Source: Calditrichota bacterium (lineage in GTDB: Bacteria > Calditrichota > Calditrichia > Calditrichales > Calditrichaceae). From it: DNA of 6,920 nucleotides. A model generated the notes under the pieces. The model made no database searches. It worked only from the letters and a program-made list of their open reading frames with translations, and was not told the origin of the DNA. The stretch covers positions 1 through 6,920 of the forward strand of contig JAJRSN010000048.1 in assembly GCA_024278715.1 (NCBI GenBank), given 5' to 3'. The position numbers and the translations under genes were made by a program. This document shows positions 1-6,691 of this stretch, piece after piece (the stretch's first letter is position 1; every line of letters starts with the position of its first letter).

Positions 1-154
1 CGCGGACAATCTCTTTTAATTCATTGAACTCGGTCTTGGTTACCGTGTTCAGCAACTCCTCGTACATGGCGCCGATAATAGCCGCAATTTTTTTCGCCGC
101 GCCAGGCTCCAATTCGGCGCTTAATTCATCGAAAATTTTTAATGTGTCAATCAT
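1..154 (-). CDS. N-terminal fragment of a small coiled-coil-type hypothetical protein (cut by window edge)
   Basis: Reading the minus strand from an ATG at 154 gives 51 open codons up to the window edge, with no stop. The protein begins MIDTLKIFDELSAELEP and continues through a charged helical stretch that includes YEELLNTVTKTEFNELKEIV. The style (short amphipathic helices, then a TKxxFxELK segment) resembles the start of small bacterial proteins that continue into a long heptad coiled coil of the DUF1640/DUF3782 kind; this is recognition from memory, not a search. No function can be assigned. The gene is divergent from the kinase gene and shares the 270-base intergenic region with it. Upstream of the ATG there is only a G-rich patch (complement of 169-174), not a clear Shine-Dalgarno sequence. 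The reading frame is well supported by composition and a sensible start; the identity is weak. Confidence 0.7.
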   Translation of the reverse strand, partial: MIDTLKIFDELSAELEPGAAKKIAAIIGAMYEELLNTVTKTEFNELKEIVR

Positions 155-189
155 GGTAAAAACTAATCCCCGCTAACCTTCTGTTTAAA

Positions 190-220
190 ATAATATTTAA
201 AAATCGAACATGCAAATCAA
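190..220 (-). promoter_or_regulatory. Weak candidate promoter for the leftward gene
   Basis: On the minus strand a TTGATT hexamer (complement of 215-220) lies 19 bases before TATTAT (complement of 190-195), which matches five of six bases of the TATAAT -10 consensus. The distance from the -10 box to the ATG at 154 is about 35 bases, which is reasonable. The spacer is longer than the 17-base optimum, and such hexamers are frequent by chance in AT-rich DNA, so this is only a candidate. Confidence 0.25.
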
Positions 221-275
221 CAACAAATCTTCTTAAAGCAGAGTATTCTTAAGTCCAGGAAGAAATCATTCTTTT

Positions 276-301
276 AAACTTTGTGCTGTTCACAAAAGTT
301 T
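276..301. repeat. Imperfect inverted repeat (hairpin) in the divergent intergenic region
   Basis: The left arm AAACTTTGTG (276-285) pairs with the right arm CACAAAAGTTT (291-301) around a 5-base loop CTGTT. This gives ten base pairs with a single bulged A (position 297). It lies between two divergent genes, so it is not in the place expected of a terminator for either. An operator or a structured leader element is more plausible. TTCTTTTAA copies at 269-277 and 300-308 overlap its two edges. Confidence 0.45.
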
Positions 302-378
302 CTTTTAATCCGATTAACACCTCCGTTCGCAAATGCAAAGCCGCTTCCGGTAAATTGGATTGAATCTTGACGGATTTA

Positions 379-407
379 TTTATATACTCATACAGTTAAG
401 ATAAAAT
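379..407 (+). promoter_or_regulatory. Weak candidate promoter for the kinase gene
   Basis: TTTATA (379-384) and TAAAAT (402-407) are separated by 17 bases. They match four of six and five of six bases of the sigma-70 consensus. Transcription would start about 10 bases before the ATG at 425, giving a very short leader. An alternative -35 (TTGACG, 367-372) is a better match, but only poor -10 candidates (such as TACAGT at 391-396) lie at the right distance. If the host uses a Bacteroidota-type primary sigma factor, neither reading may apply. Confidence 0.25.
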
Positions 408-424
408 AGTGACGGGTCTTTGTT

Positions 425-2137
425 ATGGAAAAAATACCCAACTTTCCGCTTGATCCCATGTTAAAAGGTTTACACACCGGTTATAAATTTGACGATCGCT
501 TTGAAATATTAAGCAATCCGGTGCGTCGAAGTCATAGTTTTGCTTTTAAAGTTCGGGATTTAGAGGAAAATCAAACAAAAGTGGTTCTGGTCATTCCCGA
601 ACAAATTCGGCGTGATCGCGAAGCTTTTAACTACCTCATCGAACAGAGTCAATTGATTTCTGTTTTAGACCACCAAAATATCGCTCGTCTTTATCAAATT
701 CATACCGAAGGACGTTACGCTTATTTTGAGATGGAACATGTTCCCGGAAGCAGTCTGAAAACGGTTAAATTAAAAAGACCGTCTAACCGGCTAAACGAAG
801 AAGAGGTCAAATGGATTGCGGAACAAATTCTAAACGCACTGGAATTTGCGCATGACCAGAACATCTTGCATCGCGACCTTAAACCCAACAATATTATTCT
901 TACATCACAACGGACAATCAAACTTATCGATTTCGGACTGTCCGAACCCATTCGCCATGCCTTGAATCTCGTGCAGGATTCAACTGCTTCGACCATTATT
1001 CTTTATTGGTCGCCGGAGCAAGTAAGCGGAAAACCCTTATCAGTCCGTTCCGATATCTATTCTCTTGGAGCCACCCTTTACGATTTATTAAACGGTAAAC
1101 CGCCTTTTTTTACCGGTGAAGTTTATCATTGCATCCTCTATCAAAAACCCGAGCCGATTGAACACGTTTCGCCGTTTATGAATGATTTGCTTTTAAAAGC
1201 TCTGGCTAAAAAACCCGAAGAACGCTTCCAAAGTTGTCAGGAAATGCGTTCAGCGCTGCAAAAAACGGGCGTAACCGTGTTCATGACGCAATTATCCCAA
1301 AGCCCGTCCGAAAAAGAGACAAAAAAACAAAAACGGAGATCATTAGCCGCCACACTTTTAAAACCGGGGATGCGCTACTCGCTGTTCAGCGCCCTGGTGA
1401 TTGTTATGCTGGCAATAATAATTTCCAGACTGCATTTTAAAACTTCCGAACCAAAAACTCCCGCCGATTCGGCGTTAACAAAGGAGAGCTTCACTAAACC
1501 GGATAGTTTCCGCTTAAAGATGCTGCAGGCGCTTCTCGATCAGGCGCAAATTAAAATTAATCGTGATCAGATTCTGAGCCCTCGTGACAACAACGCGCTG
1601 TTGTTGCTTGGGCAAGCTCGTAAAATTAATCCTTATGATCCGCAATTAAAAAGATTAACAGATTCGGCAAAAGAAAAAATAATAACCGAAGCAGAATCGC
1701 TGGTAAAAGCCGGAAAGAAAAAGCTCGCAAACGAAGTGATAAACACCGCTCTTGAGTTTTTTCCGGATGACGCTCGGCTAAGGTCGTTGCGGACAAAAAT
1801 CAGCGCGCCCGACGGAACAGAAAAACCTTTAAAAATTGAAATTTTGAACGGGGCTGGAGAACGGGGTATTGCCAACAATTTGAGCAATTTTTTAGAGCAA
1901 AACGGATTTGACGTGGTCAATGCCGAAAATTTTCGAGTTAACGGCAAGGTTCAATGGAATTTACCAAAATCCGTTTTTAAGGGGAATCTGCCAAAAGGAA
2001 AATTTATCGGCAAATTATCAAAATTGCTAAGAATCCCCTATCAACAGGATCAGGGATACAAACCTCAATCCGCCAAAGCTACAGTGACCATTGTTTTGGG
2101 AAAAGATTTTCGTTCGTTGCCGCCCTTTCAAAGGTAA
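425..2137 (+). CDS. Membrane-anchored Hanks-type Ser/Thr kinase-like protein with TPR-like and LytR_C periplasmic regions; degenerate N-lobe
   Basis: This 570-residue protein has a kinase fold at about residues 25-280. The catalytic loop HRDLKPNN (149-156), DFG (169-171), SPE in place of APE (196-198), a P+1 Thr (T190) and SDIYSLG (209-215) are all intact. The N-lobe is degenerate. In register with the usual GxGxxG loop the three glycines are V33, R35 and S38, and the VAIK lysine position is V56 (VVLV). The expected alpha-C glutamate falls on Q74, with E73 next to it. A basic linker (KKQKRR, 300-305) precedes one membrane helix at about 319-336, so the kinase should be cytoplasmic. Outside are a TPR-like helical segment (about 385-455) and a LytR_C-type domain (about 468-560) with IEILNGAGERGIA at its start and VTIVLGKDF at its end. 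The ATG at 425 is the natural start, although it has only a weak GACGGG upstream. Substrate is unknown. It could be an atypical kinase or a pseudokinase. Confidence 0.93.
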   Translation: MEKIPNFPLDPMLKGLHTGYKFDDRFEILSNPVRRSHSFAFKVRDLEENQTKVVLVIPEQIRRDREAFNYLIEQSQLISVLDHQNIARLYQIHTEGRYAYFEMEHVPGSSLKTVKLKRPSNRLNEEEVKWIAEQILNALEFAHDQNILHRDLKPNNIILTSQRTIKLIDFGLSEPIRHALNLVQDSTASTIILYWSPEQVSGKPLSVRSDIYSLGATLYDLLNGKPPFFTGEVYHCILYQKPEPIEHVSPFMNDLLLKALAKKPEERFQSCQEMRSALQKTGVTVFMTQLSQSPSEKETKKQKRRSLAATLLKPGMRYSLFSALVIVMLAIIISRLHFKTSEPKTPADSALTKESFTKPDSFRLKMLQALLDQAQIKINRDQILSPRDNNALLLLGQARKINPYDPQLKRLTDSAKEKIITEAESLVKAGKKKLANEVINTALEFFPDDARLRSLRTKISAPDGTEKPLKIEILNGAGERGIANNLSNFLEQNGFDVVNAENFRVNGKVQWNLPKSVFKGNLPKGKFIGKLSKLLRIPYQQDQGYKPQSAKATVTIVLGKDFRSLPPFQR

Positions 2138-2198
2138 CAGAAACGACCGTTAAGTCATTTTGGATATTTATCAAATCTAATTCTTTGGGAAAAAGTTC

Positions 2199-3152
2199 AT
2201 GCGCTTAAGAATACAAAAATATTCGTTGAATTTCGCTTTAATCGCCTATTTCGCCGTTTGTGTTTTAGCAACGCCCTCAAAAACAAATGCCCAGCAATTT
2301 ATCGAAAGCTTCCGTTTCGGGCAGCAAGGGCAGGATACCGGTCAGTTTAACGATCCTTCCGCCATTGCCGTCAACGACGACGGAACCCTGTTTGTTGTGG
2401 ATTCCCGTAACAATCGGATTCAACTATTCGATCTTCGGGGAAAGTTTTTAAAATCGGTCGGGGGATTTGGATTTGAGCCGGATCAATTTGACATGCCGTC
2501 GGACATCTGGGTAAAATCTCTTCTGAATATTTACGTTGCCGATTACAATAACCGGCGTCTTCAACGTTACGACCGTCAAATGAATTACCTGGCGGAGTTG
2601 GTCAGCGACCCCAACTGGTCGGAGGAATACCGGTTCGGAGAAGTGCTGAGCTGCGCTTTAAATTCGCAAAACGATTTGTTCATTCTCGATCATCTGGAAA
2701 ACAAGGTAATAAAACTAAATCGCAACGGGCAGCCGGAACGTTTTTTCGGAACGTACGAATCGGGACAGGGTGAGCTTCAGGAACCGATACAACTGGATAT
2801 TCTTAAAAATCAATGGGTAATAATTTCGGATATTTCGCGCAAAGCCATCATTATTTTCGATTTTTTCGGAACCTTTATCCGCGCCGTTAATTTTCCGCAA
2901 TTTATCCACCCTGCGGGACTGGCAACGGATGATCGGCTGGGCATTTTAATAGCCGATGAAGGGGCTAAATCGATTTTTCGTGTTACGCCCGATCTGCAAA
3001 CTGTTTTTCCCATAAAATTGACCTTGGAAAAACCGCTGGTCGCCCCGAGGGATCTGGTAATTATGCCGTCAATAAACGATGATAATACTTTCTTGTGTTT
3101 CATTTTAGATGATAATCAGGTGGTAGCCGGGAGATTAGTGGAATCGAAATGA
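2199..3152 (+). CDS. Secreted NHL-repeat beta-propeller protein
   Basis: This 317-residue protein starts with a Sec signal peptide: basic n-region (MRLRIQK), hydrophobic stretch at about 9-24, and likely cleavage after A31 (KTNA/QQ). The mature part is built of NHL-type repeats of about 40-45 residues. The clearest are at about 36-83 (GQFNDPSAIAV...LFVVDSRNNRIQLFD) and 84-130 (DQFDMPSDIWV...IYVADYNNRRLQRYD). More degenerate blades follow at about 131-176, 177-221, 222-262 and 263-315, suggesting a six-bladed propeller. NHL propellers usually bind protein, RNA or glycan partners; there are no catalytic residues I can point to. No lipobox is visible, so it is probably a soluble periplasmic or exported protein. 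The start has a weak GGGA eight bases upstream. Its stop codon overlaps the start of the barrel gene, so it is likely made together with the barrel and may be its partner. The partnership is inference. Confidence 0.9.
   Translation: MRLRIQKYSLNFALIAYFAVCVLATPSKTNAQQFIESFRFGQQGQDTGQFNDPSAIAVNDDGTLFVVDSRNNRIQLFDLRGKFLKSVGGFGFEPDQFDMPSDIWVKSLLNIYVADYNNRRLQRYDRQMNYLAELVSDPNWSEEYRFGEVLSCALNSQNDLFILDHLENKVIKLNRNGQPERFFGTYESGQGELQEPIQLDILKNQWVIISDISRKAIIIFDFFGTFIRAVNFPQFIHPAGLATDDRLGILIADEGAKSIFRVTPDLQTVFPIKLTLEKPLVAPRDLVIMPSINDDNTFLCFILDDNQVVAGRLVESK
3149..3152 (+). other. ATGA stop/start overlap coupling the NHL and barrel genes
   Basis: The start codon of the barrel gene (3149-3151) shares bases with the TGA stop of the NHL gene (3150-3152). 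Only a weak TGGA lies at a suitable distance upstream (3139-3142), so re-initiation by the terminating ribosome is the likely way the barrel is translated. A later start is disfavoured because the signal peptide begins directly at this ATG. Confidence 0.8.
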
Positions 3153-6100
3153 AGGTTTCTCGCGCTTCGATTAGTTTTACCGCGGTACTTTTATTCATTC
3201 TGATTTGCATAAAAGCAGGACCGTCCCAGACCATCATTCCGTCCTTCGTTTGGCAGACGGATACGCTTATCATCGTTACGGATCCCGAATATGAATATAA
3301 TTTTCCGCCAACACATTATCTTCGATCGAATACTCTTCAAATCCGGCTTAACCGGCATCTCCTCAGTGAAACGCTCGATTACAAATTAGACGACAGCAAG
3401 GTCATTCATTTTTACCGGAAATTCAAGTCCGGCGATTCGCTGCATATTCGCTATCAACGTCTTCCCATTTTTCTGCGCCGTAACTTTCGCTTGTTCGAGT
3501 TGGACTCGAGCAAAAAAAATATCGGCAGCGACAGTTTAAAAGCCCTGCAGCAAGGCGTCCGCATGCGCGCCATTCGGTTGGAAAATCCCCTGGCGCATAT
3601 TCCCTCTACCTTGCAAACCAGCGGTAGTATTATGCGCGGAATTCAAATAGGCAGTAATCAGGATTTTACATTGAATTCCGGATTGAACCTGCAGCTTTCG
3701 GGCAAACTCACCGATGACATTGAAATTGTGGCAGCCCTCACCGACGAAGCAACGCCCATTCAACCCGAAGGCAATACTCAGACGTTAGAAGAAGTGGATA
3801 AGGTCTTTGTTCAATTTAAAAGTCCGTTTATTAAGGGTACGGTCGGCGATTTTAATCTGGCATACAAAAATACTCAGTTCGGAAATATTCAAAGAAAGCT
3901 GCAGGGACTGACGCTTGAAACATCGATCAAAAGTAACCGACTTGGAGTAACCATTGCCAGTACACGCGGTTTTTTTCATCACGTCTCCTTTTTAGGACAG
4001 GAAGGCAATCAGGGGCCCTATCTTTTAACAGGAAAAAACGGCGAACGCGAAATTATTGTACTTGCCGGAACTGAACGCGTTTACATTAACGGCGAACGCA
4101 TGGTGCGCGGCGAAAGCAACGACTATGTGATCGAATACGGAAACGGACAAATACGTTTTACCAACCATCGTTTAATCACAAGCGAATCGCGCATCGAGGT
4201 CGATTTTGAGTACTTTCCGGCGGTTCAAAATTACAACCGAAATGTTTATAGCGCGTTTTCCCGACATCAATTTAAATCAAACAAATTGAAATTGAATGTG
4301 CATTATTACCGCGAACAGGACAACACGGGGCAGGTGCTGGAAGAAAGCGCGGCATTGACTGCACAGGAAAAAGCAATTCTCAAACAAGCCGGCGATGATC
4401 CTTTTAAGGCGCTGGAGCCGGGCTACAAGTACAAAGGCGATTCCCTTGCAAGTTATATTCAAACAGATACTCTGCTGAACGGAATAAAGTACACGATTTT
4501 CAAATATGTGGGCAAGCAAGCGGGAGATTATTCGGTTTCGTATTCATTTTTAGGAAAAGGAAAGGGAGATTATGTTCGAGACAGGCTCGGCGTTTATCGC
4601 TGGGTGGGACCCGGTAAGGGAGAATACGCGCCCGTTCGCCTTATTCCTCTTCCTTCAAAACAGGAATTAATTGATCTTCATTTGAGCGGTCAACCGTGGA
4701 AACCATTTAAAATAGAAGCGGAATACGCCCTGAGCAATCTGGATCGGAACACATTTTCTTCGCTTGACGACGGCGACAATAAGGGACATGCTTTTCAGTT
4801 AAAATCGTCCATCAGCGACTTGCCGCTTAAAATTAAAAACACAAATCTCGGGCAATTCAACATTACTTTCAACACACGTTACATTCAAAAAACCTTCCGC
4901 GCCGCCGATCGTTTTCAAAATCCCGATTTCCAGCGTTATTGGAATTTGTACTCCGCCGCGACCGACAATTCCGAAGAGCTCAGTTTTCAATTAAACACGC
5001 GCTACCAACCGGTAGAATCCGTTCGGTTATTAAATAACATCGGGAAATTCAGTCAATCCGGTTTTACCAGCAATCGAACGGAATGGAGTTTAGCGGTCGA
5101 TCGACCTCGGATACTGACTTCAAAAATCTATTTCTTACAAATTACAAGCGATAACCGGAAAGTAAATTTAAAAGATGATTGGAAACGATACGGTCTGTTC
5201 GTCGAAAAATCCGTTTGGAAAATTACGCCTCAATTAAATTATAAGGGAGAGTGGCGCAAACAACGTTCGGAAATGTCGTTAACCGGATTTCGTTTTGACG
5301 ATGCAGGGATCGGTCTGCAATTGGCAAAATTCAAACATCTTTCGGGAGTTCTGAATTTTAACAACAGACGGGATTATGTTTACGATCCTCGGCAAAGCGG
5401 CGATCTGCTGCTTCAAGCGATAAGCAACACCTATCAATTGCGATTAGGTTTAAAGAACATTAAATCCACAACATTAAATCTGACTATGATGCAGCGCAAA
5501 AAGGATTACACAAAACACTTTGAGACAATTCAGGTGGATACGTTGAAATTGTTTTACATCGATCCCGCGGTTCAGGACACAAGCTGGCGGGACCGCTCGA
5601 CGAGTCTTGCCCAAATCGATTTGACGCAGCGGGCTTACAAAAACGCTTTTGACCTTTCGTGGCAGTATCGGCTTTCAACCGAAGAGACGGCGCTAAAGGA
5701 GAAGATTTATGTGGAAGTGGGAGAAGGTCGGGGCAATTTACGTTTCGATCCCTGGCTAAAAGAATACGTCCCCGATCCGCTCGGCAACTATATTTTGTAC
5801 ATTCTGCCTTCCGGAAAATTTGAACCGGTTTCCAATGTTCAAACCGCTTTCAGGCTGCGTTTTGATCCTTACAAATACACCAGAAAATATAAGAATTTAA
5901 AAAACCGCTGGTTTTCAAAAATCAGCGGGGAATCGTATTTACGAATCGAGGAAGAATCCCGTGATCCTAATAAACTTGCCGTGTATTTACTCAATCCTTC
6001 GCATTTGCAAAAATCTTACACTGTGCGCGGAGTTATGAATTTTTATCAGGATATTTATCTTATGCGTCATAATCGTAATCTTTCGTTTCGTCTGCGTTAT

Positions 6101-6691
6101 CGGTTAAGCAATAATTACAACAACCAGTATCTGGATTCTAACGAAAACGATCGCAGGAAGAATCAGGAAATGGGATTACGCATTGACTGGCGTCCGCGGA
6201 TCAAGCTGCGCAGTCAAAGCGAAGCGCGCTTACGTTCGTTCATCAGAAATTCGACCACAGCTCCGTTGCGCAACCGGCGGATCGGCGGATATTACCTGCG
6301 GCAAAATTTTTCTTATCGACCGCAAAATCGCTGGGAAATAGGTTTTGAAAGCGAGGGCGGTTATGAGCGCAACTCCACCCCGCTTTACCCGCTTTCGCTA
6401 TGGTTTATGATGTTAAAACAACGGTTGAATTACGCTTTGCCGGGCAAAGGTCGGGCAAGCGCCGAATATCAGGTGCAGAACGTGGATGTATTAAATAATC
6501 CGCGGAATCTGGTCGTTCCCTTTGAGATGGCACAGGGCAAAAAAAAGGGTATTTCGCACGGTTGGCAGTTGCGGATTGAATACACGCTTTCAAAAAATAT
6601 CTTGTTTACCTTTCAATATTCGGGACGGCGTGACGCGGGGTACAAAAAAACGATTCACACCGGACAGGCAGAATTGCGGGCGTATTTGTAA
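3149..6691 (+). CDS. Large outer-membrane beta-barrel protein of an uncharacterised FCB-group family
   Basis: This 1180-residue protein has a signal peptide (MKVSRASISF followed by a hydrophobic stretch to about residue 22; cleavage near 24-27). An N-terminal beta module (about 34-107) is followed by a hallmark segment at about 157-255, with SGSIMRGIQIGSNQD, LNLQLSGKLTDDIEI, TPIQPEGNTQ and KVFVQF. I recognise this style from large uncharacterised outer-membrane proteins of Bacteroidota and relatives, loosely reminiscent of SprA but much shorter than the roughly 2,400-residue SprA. A second small beta module (about 308-356: VYINGERMV, DYVIEYGNGQIRF) comes next, then GxGxGDY-type motifs (467-475, 486-493, 857-864). 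The C-terminal half consists of alternating polar and hydrophobic strands rich in Tyr, Arg and Asn, as in beta-barrels, and ends in AELRAYL, a plausible though not canonical terminal strand. No catalytic motif is visible; transport, secretion or adhesion are all possible. The ATG overlaps the upstream stop codon (ATGA). Confidence 0.9.
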   Translation: MKVSRASISFTAVLLFILICIKAGPSQTIIPSFVWQTDTLIIVTDPEYEYNFPPTHYLRSNTLQIRLNRHLLSETLDYKLDDSKVIHFYRKFKSGDSLHIRYQRLPIFLRRNFRLFELDSSKKNIGSDSLKALQQGVRMRAIRLENPLAHIPSTLQTSGSIMRGIQIGSNQDFTLNSGLNLQLSGKLTDDIEIVAALTDEATPIQPEGNTQTLEEVDKVFVQFKSPFIKGTVGDFNLAYKNTQFGNIQRKLQGLTLETSIKSNRLGVTIASTRGFFHHVSFLGQEGNQGPYLLTGKNGEREIIVLAGTERVYINGERMVRGESNDYVIEYGNGQIRFTNHRLITSESRIEVDFEYFPAVQNYNRNVYSAFSRHQFKSNKLKLNVHYYREQDNTGQVLEESAALTAQEKAILKQAGDDPFKALEPGYKYKGDSLASYIQTDTLLNGIKYTIFKYVGKQAGDYSVSYSFLGKGKGDYVRDRLGVYRWVGPGKGEYAPVRLIPLPSKQELIDLHLSGQPWKPFKIEAEYALSNLDRNTFSSLDDGDNKGHAFQLKSSISDLPLKIKNTNLGQFNITFNTRYIQKTFRAADRFQNPDFQRYWNLYSAATDNSEELSFQLNTRYQPVESVRLLNNIGKFSQSGFTSNRTEWSLAVDRPRILTSKIYFLQITSDNRKVNLKDDWKRYGLFVEKSVWKITPQLNYKGEWRKQRSEMSLTGFRFDDAGIGLQLAKFKHLSGVLNFNNRRDYVYDPRQSGDLLLQAISNTYQLRLGLKNIKSTTLNLTMMQRKKDYTKHFETIQVDTLKLFYIDPAVQDTSWRDRSTSLAQIDLTQRAYKNAFDLSWQYRLSTEETALKEKIYVEVGEGRGNLRFDPWLKEYVPDPLGNYILYILPSGKFEPVSNVQTAFRLRFDPYKYTRKYKNLKNRWFSKISGESYLRIEEESRDPNKLAVYLLNPSHLQKSYTVRGVMNFYQDIYLMRHNRNLSFRLRYRLSNNYNNQYLDSNENDRRKNQEMGLRIDWRPRIKLRSQSEARLRSFIRNSTTAPLRNRRIGGYYLRQNFSYRPQNRWEIGFESEGGYERNSTPLYPLSLWFMMLKQRLNYALPGKGRASAEYQVQNVDVLNNPRNLVVPFEMAQGKKKGISHGWQLRIEYTLSKNILFTFQYSGRRDAGYKKTIHTGQAELRAYL

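Larger units (their letters stand above)
155..424. other. Divergent intergenic region
   Basis: This 270-base AT-rich stretch separates the leftward partial gene from the rightward kinase gene. I see no gene in it. The only plus-strand ATG checked, at 333, opens a 6-codon frame without a ribosome binding site. It holds an imperfect inverted repeat (276-301), four TTCTT-type words, and weak promoter-like hexamers for both directions, each listed separately. By position it must carry the promoters of both flanking genes unless the kinase is transcribed from further away. Confidence 0.7.

Noticed and set aside
333..353. Small leader open frame upstream of the kinase
   Set aside because: It has only six codons, no ribosome binding site and no run of regulatory codons; most likely chance.
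721..996. Minus-strand open frame of 91 codons inside the kinase gene
   Set aside because: It lies wholly opposite the conserved kinase catalytic loop and DFG region, has no recognisable domain, and has a Cys/Ser/Arg-rich composition typical of an antisense shadow.
1633..1947. Minus-strand open frame of 104 codons under the TPR-like/LytR_C part of the kinase
   Set aside because: It is an antisense shadow of a well-supported reading frame, with low-complexity Ser/Phe-rich sequence and no ribosome binding site that I can see.
2810..3103. Minus-strand open frame of 97 codons inside the NHL gene
   Set aside because: The plus-strand frame carries a signal peptide and NHL repeats; the antisense frame shows no domain or start signal.
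3149..6691. Assigning the barrel as SprA or a TonB-dependent receptor
   Set aside because: The length is about half that of SprA, and I see neither a TonB box nor a plug domain. The resemblance is limited to the style of the N-terminal segment, so no gene symbol is given.
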